Part shown: piece by piece, positions 35,111 to 45,473 of the stretch
How positions within the stretch are numbered: the first letter of the stretch is position 1
How the letters are laid out: every line of letters begins with the position of its first letter
NCBI GenBank assembly: GCA_033239525.1
Contig: BSYO01000024.1
Span: 5,727,991 to 5,791,990, forward strand
Source: Nepenthes gracilis
Lineage: Eukaryota; Streptophyta; Magnoliopsida; Caryophyllales; Nepenthaceae
Reading direction: 5' to 3'
Length of the DNA stretch: 64,000 bases
The notes under the pieces: generated by a model
What the model was told of the DNA's origin: nothing
The model's database searches: none
The model's input: only the letters and a program-made list of their open reading frames with translations
Program-made: the position numbers and the translations under genes

Positions 35111-35572
35111 CCGCGTGTCACAATTCCAATCTAAACTGACACTAATGATTCAGCTCTTTACACTCAATGCCTTCGATTCGATCAAAAAAACTAGCCTCCA
35201 AGCTTGACAATATATACTAGAATGAATGGTATTAGGGACACCCAAAACCCACCCTTGGTATAATCTTAATAACGTGATGTCTCATCAATCTATTTATCCA
35301 TCGATACTAAAGACTCTACACAATAAATAAAAAATCAATGTTACGTTACGTGAAGATGTTCCAAAGATTGACTTAAAAGGTATCCTCAAAACTTTTCTCA
35401 CTAGGAATGACTTAATGAACTATCCATGCAGCTATAATCAGAGGCATCGAAGCCGTAAATGGAGAAGAAATAGCATAATGCATTGGACAAAGCGTGTCCA
35501 TGTTGCTTCTTATGAAGCAAGGACGCAGCAGAATTTGACAAAGCCAAAATCAAATCAAGACTCGCTCTTACA

Positions 35573-35933
35573 TTATTTGCAAAGTGAGGCTAAGATACGG
35601 CGGGGTGGGTCGAATGATCGCCGAGAGTGTAGAACGGCCCAGTTGTCGAGCAGTAGAATGTCACCCTTCTGCCAGGGAATGGCAACGCATTCCTCTTCAA
35701 GGATCTTCTCGCAGTCATAGACGATGTGAGACAGCAACGGTCGGCCGTCTCCAAACTTGACCGCCTTAGTGGGCTCATTCCGAGCATCATCGTAGCTCGT
35801 ATAAGCGATAACCATGCTGTTAAACCAAACCTTTCGCTGCCTGCTTTTGTCAATTCTTATGGCTGGAATAGGACCCATGACTGTTTTTACCACGTCTTCT
35901 AGCCACTCCAGCCTCGTCCCTATCTTAGCAGCC
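35573..35933 (-). CDS. Exon 3 of the dioxygenase gene
   Basis: After the acceptor TTTGCAG the first G completes an Arg codon. The frame then runs AAKIGTRLEWLEDVVKTVMG to RRILASLCK and TAA at 35575-35573. Confidence 0.93.
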
Positions 35934-38900
35934 CTGCAAAGAGAACAATTTTCTGCCTTTAAATTCAAGATTAAAAAGAAAACTTATAGTTCATTGTACC
36001 AAAATGATATGATAAACCATGTAATACAATCATCAACTTCCACAGAGTAGAAGGTTTGTCAAATTTGGTAATGTGAAAGGCAAAATCACGCAACTAGTAA
36101 GTACCAAGGAAAAACATTTTTCCCAAAACTCCTGCATTACTTGCAAGCATGGATCAATTCACTGACTGCTCTCAACTTGGTTTTGTATATATAGGACATT
36201 TATTTCTAGTTCGTTTGTTCACTTGGCTTGTTGTCTATATACTTTAAAAAAATCATAATCAATCAGCCATCCACGCTAATATAAATTGAATCAAACATCG
36301 TCAATGTCCAAAATTGTTGGATTTTGGGTTATTTTCTTAAAAGTCTCATATCCATTAAACATGTCATTTGGTAATTCACTTGATATTGTACGAAAATTTA
36401 CCCAAGTGAAAGATTTTAATGCACACAAGATCGGTACATGAAGGACGCATGTTATCAAATTAAACAAAACAAGGGAGTATAATAGATGCCTGTGATCAGA
36501 TTAGACAAATTGGTTACACCTAATATGCCCATGACAAACGCATGAGCGCTGGGGCATTATTGAAGCTGGCATTTGACCGCCACGTGCGGGTATAAATACT
36601 AGTGTCATGATTTTTGGGTTAATTAGAGAAATTTTAAAGACAAAGGGCACTACAAGGAATAGACAGAAAGGGTTTAGAGAAGAAAAGAAAACTTCGGTTA
36701 TTTGTCTGAGATCTGATTTGTGTTCCATTATTCACTGAGTTTGGGTATGTTGTTCTAACTTCGGTCGTAGAGCGTATTACTGGTTGGTTATTCATTTTCT
36801 AGTTTTATTTTCTTGTACGGTTGATAGCAGATGTATTAGAGTAAATATAGATCGATTTTTTAGAAGTGATATGATTGCGAAGGAGTACACTCGGAGGGGG
36901 TCAATAGTGACGGAATCTTTAACTCTAATAGGGAAATTTTGGATGTAAGGTTCCTTAATTTTCTATTAATTGAGAATGATTTTCACGTAAAATTAATTGT
37001 GTAACTTGTATGTTTGGTTGCTTTTTCTTATTCATTATTCCCCTGGTTTAATTGGAAGAGAAGAGTAACTGATAGTGTTAGAGGATTCAAATTCAGCTAT
37101 ACTGTGTGAACCCAGATGAAAATCTGCAAAGATTTATTTGTGCCATTGAGGAACTTCAATACTTTAGAGATGTAATTGAGGTTTACCCCTAAAGCCATAA
37201 GTAATATGGCACAGCATTGTTCCGACTCTAAGTATATCTCAAAGGTATGCAAACATGCAGTGCATATATATATGGTCGTTATCAATCACAAACCTTTCTT
37301 CAGCTATGCTTTTATCATCGGTTAAGAAAGTAGATTTCCATCCACGACCAATCGGAGATGAGTTGTCGTCGTCTTCACTCAATATCCGTGTATAAATCAA
37401 GCCGTGTTCTTCCAGCTGCTGGACAAACCCCGGGTGCATTTGTTTCATCCTTTCATAGACGATATGGCTGAGAACGATAGCAGTTTCTCCTCCACTCCCG
37501 GGTTCTATTTCACAAAAGAAAAACAGCTTGGATGGAAACTCAAGAACCTGTTAGAATGCTTCATCAGGACAAAAAACAGAAGACGCTTACTCAGAAGCAA
37601 ACAAGCCATGAACTTGGCATTCTTGCCGGCAGAGCATACAATTGAGCTACCAAAAGTACTTGAGAACTAGTAGCTACTCTTTATCGGATTCTGATGCTGA
37701 ATCACATCATTTTGAAATTCAAAAGCATCAATACAGATATCCCTGTCATTAGAATTGAAAGCAGAGACAAATGAATCGTAAAGTTATAGAGCAACAGGTT
37801 CTAGAGAATTGGGGTCGGAATAATATTGAATTTTATGTCACTTTCTCGTGAGTCATGCACCCATTTAAAGTGCAATGTTTTACTTTTAGAGCTGTCAGGG
37901 TGTTTTATGCAAGGTTTGCATGATATTATTTTTTTAACGAACATCTGGAAAGTGGTGCTTATGGCCTTTTGCACAACATTTACCTGAGTGAAACAGTTTG
38001 GAGGAAGTTTTGCAAAAAGACCGTGAGTCAACGATTTACGCTAAAATTCCAATGGCAAACTATATGTGAGACATGAGATGGCCACTTAAACAGTTGCGCA
38101 GGCTATAAATATCCTTTTCTGATTTTTAGGGCTATTTGAGAGTCATTTTACACACAAGAGTGCTGTGAGATAGAGAGGAGAAAGAAGAAAAGAGAAAAAT
38201 GGGAGGATTTCGGCACTTAATTGAGATTCAATTCAAGTTTCATTATTCATCAAGTTAAAATATATTGCTTTAATTTTGATTGTAGAATGTAATATTGATT
38301 AGTTGTTTATTTTCTCGTTGTATTCTCTTATTAAGTTGTCATGGTTAATATTAACCAATTCTTTATACGTACTGTGATTGTTAAAGAGTTCGTTGGAAAG
38401 GGGTCATTTGTAACCAAATACTATGTGAAGATTCTTTAGACATAGGATTTTGTACTTTTCCCTTAATTGAGAAGTGCTTCCATGCAAAATTATTTGTGCA
38501 ACTAGTTTGATTGGTTGCGTATGTTGTTTTAGTTCCTTATGTTTAATCCGGAGAAAAGAGCGACTGACAGTATTAATAAATTCGATTTTTCAGATGTGTC
38601 ATTGAATCCCAACAGATGCAGGAAAGATTAATGATATTTGTTGAGGTAAAATTATCATTAGTGCTTAGTTTGAAAATAGTATCAAAAGTTCACACACAAT
38701 ATACACAGACAATTGAACTGGTAGCATATGAATCCCGGCGTCCATTGCTTTTTGAATAATTGTGAGAGCTTATATAAAAGCACAGATGATTGTCAAGTTG
38801 AACAAGAACCATGGAGGTGGCTCCAAACAGTACGCTATAAAATATTACATTTGACGAACGGAAATGGGATACTTGACCTTTTTTGGCTGCCATTTCACTC

Positions 38901-39500
38901 CATGGTCACATGCCCTGTTTAATCGTGCTCAGGCACAACCACACATATGAAATGTTGGGTTTTTGATCAATCACTTTTGGGTCCCACATCCAATGGATAT
39001 GTCTTCTAGAGGTTTGCTCGGTATTGATATGAAGATTCGCTTGAGTAAAAGATTTCAATGGTACAAGTGATTAACAACTAATGGGTGTTAGTGTGCATTG
39101 GGGCAGTGTTATTGTGCCTGGTAGGCGTCTAAAAGGCGCTCGTGTGCCGTTTTCAATGGTTTCCGTGGTCTTGCATGCTTAAAGGATGCACATACATGGC
39201 TTGCCAATAGAAGTCGTGTTAGATGCATGCATAACGGGTGCATGTGAGCCAAAGTAGGTATTAAACATCCTGATTTTGATTTTTAGTGCATTCTAAGAGC
39301 ATTTAACACAAAAGAATGCTGTAAGGAAGAGAGAAGAATGCACTTAAAATTTTTAACAAGCCATTCATCCTGATTTTGATTTTTAGTTGTTCATTCTCTC
39401 GTATTTTGCTCTTATTAGTTGTTAGGTAAGTTATGGTTAGTTTTAATCGATTATTTAAATAGGTTATTGTAGAGGGCTCTCAAAGGAGGTTATTTGTAAT

Positions 39501-39531
<31 letters not shown>

Positions 39532-40935
39532 GGGATATTGTTTTGGATATTTATCCCATAATTTTTTTTTAGTTGAAAATAAATTTTCACGTTAAAATTA
39601 TTATATAACTTGTTTGATTGGTTACTCATTGCGGGTTACACTTAAGGTTCAATCAAGAGAGAAAGTTGATAGATGCTTGATAGTGGATTCAGGTTTTATT
39701 TTGCTATGTCGTGGTTTGTTTGAATCCCAACATGAAAATTACTGTATTTTCTCATTCAATTATTGGTATGAAAGTACGAACTCAATAGACATCATATTCG
39801 TACAAGTATGGTAAGAGAAGAGTGGAATCAAGAGGTATATTGCATATGTTAGGTAGCAATTTTACAAAGAGAAATGTTAGGGGAGATTGCTTTTTAACAA
39901 GCCATTCATCCGCTTTTTCACAATACAAGCCATAAAAGTACAAACAGAAACTCGTTTATCAATAATCTAGGTAATAAATTTCTTTCAAATAATAAAAAAA
40001 TACACAATAATATAGTGCAAATCTTATAAGCAACTGTGATTCAAACAAATGAGAGAACTGGATGCAATCTTATCAACTAATGTGGTTAACGAAAATCAAA
40101 CCAACAACCAACGTATAATTAAGCAAACATCATTCTATTAATCCAACTCCTTTTAGACACCATTTAAATATTGGCCACTTTTACTTTCCTGTATTATCCA
40201 TATTTGCAATACATATGGTATAAGAAACGAGAAATTATACAATATATCTTGAATATCGTGTAACCAAATAAATTCAGCATGATTATATATTTCTAGATGG
40301 TGTATGCCACTCTCGATGCATTCGACTGTGTACTTTTGCGGGTAGTGATACCAAAAAAGAAGGTTCTATCATCCAACAGGAATGTCAAGCCGGTATTTCT
40401 GCACATAATTAGAACCATTTGCTAATTAACTACTTTTTCTCAATTCTAATCCTTGATTTTCGAATCGAGAAAGATGAATTTGGAATTTATGAAGGTATAA
40501 GAAATCTAGAAGAGATCGAACGAAAAGAGAGAGAGAGAAGGGGAAGGGGGGACATGCCTGAGCCATTTCATGATGAAAGGGGATCTTCTGATCAGGGGGC
40601 GACTCATTGGAAGTGAAAACCCGACCAACAACCTTATTCCGAGGGGCAGCGCCGCCGACATAAGGAAGCTCCTCGAAGCCGAACGCTTCGACGACGTCAT
40701 TGAAATCAGAAGCAGATTCGATCGGAAATCCGCGGAAGAGTATGGCTCCGGCTTCGTGGAGGCGAGAGAGAATCCATGGCTTGTGCGCTTTGATGGCTTC
40801 CGTGACACTAAATGAATTGGAGGGAAATGCAGCACCGATCACTGGGGATAATACTACAGGGAAGACATCTCCGCTATCGTACCGTCTCTGCTGAGGTACT
40901 TGAACTTCTATGAACACCTCCGTTGGGGCCACCAT
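35573..40935 (-). CDS. TauD/clavaminate-synthase-like Fe(II)/2-oxoglutarate dioxygenase, three exons
   Basis: Exons 40935-40558, 37547-37294 and 35933-35573 join in frame to 993 nt, or 330 residues plus stop. That is the length I recall for the plant family typified by Arabidopsis At3g21360. The fold is the TauD/TfdA dioxygenase type: AGAILFRGFP (residues 62-71), DFNDVVEAFGFEELPYVGGA (78-97), the metal-binding HxE box in PFHHEM (His121 or 122 with Glu123), and the distal His in AVLHSRRSFDPPRR (His313) near the C-terminus. I start at the ATG at 40935 because it has a strong context (GAGATGG) and gives the family N-terminus; an in-frame ATG 69 bp upstream lies in what looks like leader. The substrate of the plant enzyme is not known to me. 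It has no visible signal peptide. It is the only intact host gene in the window. Confidence 0.92.
36315..37118 (+). mobile_element. Solo Copia LTR in intron 2
   Basis: An 804-bp sequence begins TGTTGGATTTTGGG and is flanked by AAAAT (36310-36314 and 37119-37123). A TATA-like GGGTATAAATAC lies at about 36589, followed by a U5-like TTTTCACGTAAAATTAATTG. Its right end is worn (CCCAGATG instead of CCCAACA). It is antisense to the host gene. Confidence 0.75.
37294..37547 (-). CDS. Exon 2 of the dioxygenase gene
   Basis: After the acceptor TAACAG it codes from VLEFPSKLFFFCEIEPGSGG through HIVYERMKQMHPGFVQQLEE to SIAEE. It ends one base after a complete Arg-codon AG (phase 2), with donor AAG|GTTTGT. 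Confidence 0.9.
37698..38614 (+). mobile_element. Solo Copia LTR in intron 1 (distal copy)
   Basis: The R-U5 half (from GCTATAAATATCC near 38102) matches the other two intronic LTRs and ends GAATCCCAACA. It is flanked by GATGC (37693-37697 and 38615-38619). The U3 half differs from the others, so the left boundary rests mainly on the duplication. Confidence 0.6.
38953..39732 (+). mobile_element. Solo Copia LTR in intron 1 (proximal copy)
   Basis: A 780-bp sequence has perfect inverted ends TGTTGGG...CCCAACA and a perfect TSD TGAAA (38948-38952 and 39733-39737). It contains a (TA)n run at about 39505-39530. It is antisense to the host gene. Confidence 0.88.
40558..40935 (-). CDS. Exon 1 of the dioxygenase gene (126 codons)
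   Basis: It codes from MVAPTEVFIEVQVPQQRR to PFHHEMAQ and ends in phase 0. The donor reads CAG|GCATGT on the minus strand, so the intron appears to start with GC. No GT donor keeps the family sequence. Confidence 0.9.
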
Positions 40936-41061
40936 CTCACTCACTCTCTTTCTTCGCGATCTCACTGTTTCAGCTGTCAGCCACTCTACGATCTGCTCAG
41001 GCAAGAATGCGAATTAGTAGCAGTGAGAAAATCGCACCTAGCCCGATCTGCGTCTAGGTTC

Positions 41062-41067
41062 CACGTG
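41062..41067. promoter_or_regulatory. G-box upstream of the dioxygenase gene
   Basis: The palindrome CACGTG in ACACGTGG context lies about 130 bp upstream of the start codon. Plant bZIP and bHLH factors bind this sequence. No clear TATA box is placed relative to it. Confidence 0.35.
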
Positions 41068-41280
41068 TCCGTGGGCAATTGTGTGGGACCCAGTTTGGAC
41101 CCCCACCTGTTTGTCATATCTATTACAAGTAGAGAGTGACTGTACTTATCCGATTCGTTTGGTTCCATTATTTATTTCGAAGTCAAAATTAAAAATTAAA
41201 AAATAATATATATATAAATACCTATTATATGACTTAATACAATCCCCAATACCATTTTCTATCTATTAATGTGATCCTTG

Positions 41281-42404
41281 CAATGGGTTTGGAATTTTAT
41301 AGGCTGGCTTAAGATCCGATCTACAAGGAAAACTATCCCAAAATTAGCAGCTCAGAAAGAGGACCTCGTGACCCAAGGCCTACAGGCACAGCCCAACGAT
41401 ATCTACTCAACCATCCCGACTCAGCATGTAAGTCCATGTGACCACCAATTTATTGCGCTCTGATTGCTTAAAAATGTGTGACCTGTCAGGTAAATAGGGA
41501 ATGATTTTCCTCAGAAAAGCCGAAAATCATGATGTCATTAGTACCCTATGGATAGCTAACTAGTACCCTATCTACAAATATCTTCATTCTTTCTCAAAGG
41601 AGGGGAGGATCCCTGGGGAAGAAGTCGGAAACTCAAGGGGAGAGGGCACTTGATCCTAATGGAGGGGAATCCCTCATCTTCCTCTCTATCGGCGAAGCCT
41701 CGTAGCGCCCCAACGGCTAAAGAAGGCCACCTAAGAAAGAAAGGGCGACCAGGTTTATCACGCGAAAAATAACCTCAAGCCCCTGGGGTTTGAACGTTAG
41801 GAGCTCAATTCTCCGTCTAAAAACCGCTCCCCAACCGAGCGTGTTCATCAAAACTCAATCATCCATTTCTAAGCAGCTCCACAGTAGAGTACACTTATTA
41901 GAGTTTCTTCCTCCATTTCTAAGATGTTCCCCAATCGAGTGCACTAATTAGAGCTTAACTCTCTGCTAGCACTCAATCCCCCGCAACATGCATCCATACA
42001 TATTACAATCTTCCTGTCTTTCCATCCAATTAAGAAAGATTTTCAATTTGAGCGTCAGATGATATACCGGAAAGCAAGTCTTGCCATTTCTAAGACGTTC
42101 CCCAATCGAGTGTACTAATTAGAGCTTAACTCTCTGCTAGCACTCAATCCCCCGCAATATGCATCCATACATATTACAATCTTCATGTCTTTCTATTCAA
42201 TTAAGAAAGATTTCTAATTTGAGCGTCGGATGATATATTGAAAAGTAAGTCTTGCCATCTTTTAACCTCTTATTCGTTAGTTGTGGTACGTAGGATCCAT
42301 ATTTGAAGTAATAAAAATCAGACTCTACCTGACTCAACTCGATCTATCGGGAAGATCAGACAACTTCCTAATTTGTTTGAAAATTCAAATGTAGGGACGC
42401 ATCA
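41281..42404 (+). mobile_element. Solo LTR of a Tat element
   Basis: A 1124-bp sequence is flanked by CCTTG on both sides (41276-41280 and 42405-42409). It ends GGGACGCATCA and carries the Tat U5 motif ATTTGAGCGTCAGATGATAT. It begins CAATGGG, where relatives begin TGATGGG. A block of about 173 bp is tandemly repeated (from about 41913 and from about 42086), so the U5 motif occurs twice. Confidence 0.82.
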
Positions 42405-42409
42405 CCTTG

Positions 42410-42534
42410 GATAGATAATGATCCAAAATAATGAAATGACTATAATAGGTTTCACTATCTATATTTGATAGCATTAATTGGATTATTAAAATATATTATG
42501 TATTTTAATAATTCGTGTATATATATATATATAT
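42410..42534. other. AT-rich spacer with (TA)n run
   Basis: Short host DNA between the solo LTR and element C. It ends in a GTGTATATAT run that touches the first base of the LTR of element C. Confidence 0.7.
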
Positions 42535-43606
42535 TGATAGGTCCCATAATATCATGGGTCAGCCCAACTCCATGCCCAACCATTAGTGTAACAAGGGGCC
42601 CAACAAGTGGTGGGCTAAACCTCAATAGGAAGATCAACCCGACCCAATCTAAAGGTCATAGAGGCAACCAGAATGAGGCTCAGAAAGCGATGGGTCAGAG
42701 GGGATAAGCGTCAACAGCCCAACAGGCAATGCAATCAGACGGACCAATCCAGAAGGCCTTTGGGCAAGCAACCAATAGATCAGTCAAAGTATATGCATGC
42801 AAAGTACCGCCTGAAGTCACCAATGATTAGATTGGGGGACCACTCATGGCCTCCTCACCGTATAAGGCGATGCTCGACAAAGACGGCTCCCATCAATGCC
42901 TTAGCGGCCAACAAACCCAAAAGCGATACCTGTCACATATCTTGGTGCCAAATCTTTACCCACAAAGTATTACAAATATCCCTTACCACCAATGAGTAAA
43001 GGGCTGATCCTTCTTCGGCATTAGGGGAACGCCCTGCTCAAACCCATGAGGCTCCTTTTCGGACTAGGAAAAGCCTTTGTTCCCCCGAAGAGCAAAGGGG
43101 GAACGAAGCTCTTTCCCTATACAGGTCTTTCACCTCCTCATAAGGTCACTCCCCGTAGAGTGGCACCACCAGTGAGCCACTTACCCAGTACATCCGTAGT
43201 TACTCCACAAGTGCATCCTTAGTGAGTCACTTACCGAGTGTAATCTTAGTGAGCCATCGATTGTGTGTTACCAAATAGGAGCCCAATCCTCCCCTCTAAG
43301 CCACCCGCCCTCCGTAGGGTGCGTAACAGGACCCAATCCTCTCACATCTCCCATTCACATACAATTCTACATTCTCTCATATCCTCCTTACATCTTTATA
43401 TCTTTTGAGAAAACTTTCTGACTTGAGTGCTGGTAGATAAATTAGAAAATGACTTTCGCCAATTCTCTGACATCTTATTTGTAATTTGTAGTATACAAGT
43501 TTCAGATTAGTAGAGAAGAAGATCGGACCCACTTTAATTCAACTTGTAAAGGAGGATCGATTGGCTCTCTAATCCATAGCACAATCCAAATACCAGGGAC
43601 GTACCA
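42535..43606 (+). repeat. 5' LTR of element C
   Basis: It begins TGATAGGTCCCATAAT and ends GGGACGTACCA. It shares the start TGATRGGTCC and most of its first 740 bp with 59250-59990, and has the U5 motif TGACTTGAGTGCTGG near 43410. Confidence 0.87.
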
Positions 43607-44500
43607 TTGGCACCATCTGTCGGAACCGATTAAAAGTCTTACCATCACTCACCAACCAAATAAGAATGGCCAATGACATTATTCCAACGCACACCCCAAC
43701 TAGAAATAATACTTCCCTTGGCAACGACCACCCAGGGGTAGCTAGGGAGGCGTACATCCCGCACTAGATATGCCAACTGCTGGGGCCTCCTCCAGCACCC
43801 ACATGACTTCGCGCTCAAAGGGACAGATATGAAGGAAGCGTGGCAGGCCGAATCCGGTATTGATGGAACATCCACCTTTGCATGGAGAAAGATCTGAGCC
43901 GAGCGGCCTGCACCTAGAGGAAGTTCCAACTCGCTACGCAAGCACTAAAATAGAGACTGAGGCAAGATCTGTGCCGCCACTGCGGCGACCAGCCACCCTT
44001 AGTCACGGAAAAGGTCCTTGCAATGTCCGATGACCACGAGCGAACAGTCATGTAGTCCACTTCCTTCGCCGAACCGATCGAAGGCAAGGACCCCCTCGAT
44101 ATCTTGAAGGTGACATCCTCCCCTTAAGCGGGGGAGGAATCGAAGACAGCGTGACTTTGTAAATCCGAGAGAGGTGCCAAGGATCCGCAATGGGTCTAGG
44201 AAGTGTCCCCCATGCAACAACCTCATCTCAATAAGGAAAAGACGGTCCGGCCTCAGAATCAAAATTCTCTGCCCACTTGGCGGCCCCTAACAACTGAGAC
44301 GTCCAAGGGAGGCAACAAGGAGACATAGAACAGACCATCAGTAGTGGGCCTCGTAAAGTTACGACCCGAGAGCACTGTCCTGACAATCTGAGTTGGAAGA
44401 CCTAGCCCCAAGAAAAGACAACCGATGAGATCACCATCAAGCATAGGCCTCCCCTCAAAGCGGGAAGGGCCTTATCTCGTCTTGGCAATTCTTTGGTATG
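43607..44500 (+). pseudogene. Leader and gag-start remnant of element C
   Basis: After the primer-binding site an ATG at 43666 opens MANDIIPTHTPTRNN, at the same distance and of the same style as the gag starts of elements A and B (MVNTR...PTRD). Stops follow soon and the gag core motif (YDGSTDP) is absent. At about 44500 the sequence passes into what resembles post-integrase DNA. Confidence 0.45.
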
Positions 44501-45473
44501 ATGCGTAAGGGCTATGCACCCAGTCCAGGTACACTTAACATGCATCACAAGGCGTGCTTGTAATGTGTGCCATGTTTGGATTAATAAAATAATTGCTGTG
44601 TTCATCACACGTATATTTGCATGAATGTTTCTGTAACATCACATAAAATCAAACAACCTAAACTACCCTTGAGTCGGGCAAGCTATGGCTTGCTCATAAA
44701 ATCAACCTACGAATGGTTAGAAATTCCCAACTAAGACAGTCAAAAGGCCTAAAAATGGTCAAAATCACATGACTTGGGGGATCGTTGACCAGGCGTCGGA
44801 CCCCCCATCAAGCAATCGTCAAACTTTAGGGGGCCTCCCTAAGCATGCATGTGGCGACTCCCGATGGTACGAGCACCATCTGCCAACCATGGTCAATGGG
44901 TTAGGCTCAAATTCATGTGAGCAACGACCTATGACTTTGTTGCAGCCCGGTGACTGTGGGCTAAAAATCCGTCACCCTTAGTGAGACTCACCCTCTGCGA
45001 AAGTTGGGCTAAAAACGGTCGCTATGCCATGGTCTGGACGACGGTGGTCTAACAACAAAGAGACAATGTCTAGGCCAACAACGGATGACATACAACAATG
45101 GTCAAAGCAAAGTTAGGCGAAAGAGTTTGACACGCGAGGAACATAGAGTAACAATGATCAGCATCGCTAAACCCTTTTATTAAAAGTTACAACTATATAA
45201 TGATGGCGTCCGGCAGACTCGAAACAAAACGAAAAAACTACATACTCCTACAAGCTATCGGGAGCTATCAACCCACGAAGAGTGCGGTCCCTCCTCCAGA
45301 AAAATAATGAGGTCCTCTCGACATCTAACTCCAGCATTCCTTACGTCAAGATAGCTGGCAGTGAGGTCTAGAGCAGCCAGGGAGACTATACACCGGCTGA
45401 AACAGATGCCCTCCTAAAATCGCTCTCTTAGCAACGGGGCCACTTCCTCTGGGTGGAGTCTGGACATCAGCTC
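44500..45473 (-). pseudogene. Post-integrase part and end of the antisense gene of element C
   Basis: From about 44520 an AT-rich bridge resembles that after integrase in element A. Further right, the minus strand near 45380-45470 reads MSRLHPEEVAPLLRER, recalling RLTPEEVRLALE in the minus-strand Tat element at 4850. No intact frame exists. Confidence 0.4.

Noticed and set aside
40426..41004. A longer first exon of the dioxygenase starting at 41004
   Set aside because: The extra 23 residues do not resemble the family start, and the ATG at 40935 has a better context. The reading past 40558 is intron.
42465..42999. Open frames at the start of the 5' LTR of element C
   Set aside because: They span the LTR boundary and have no counterpart kept open in the 3' LTR.
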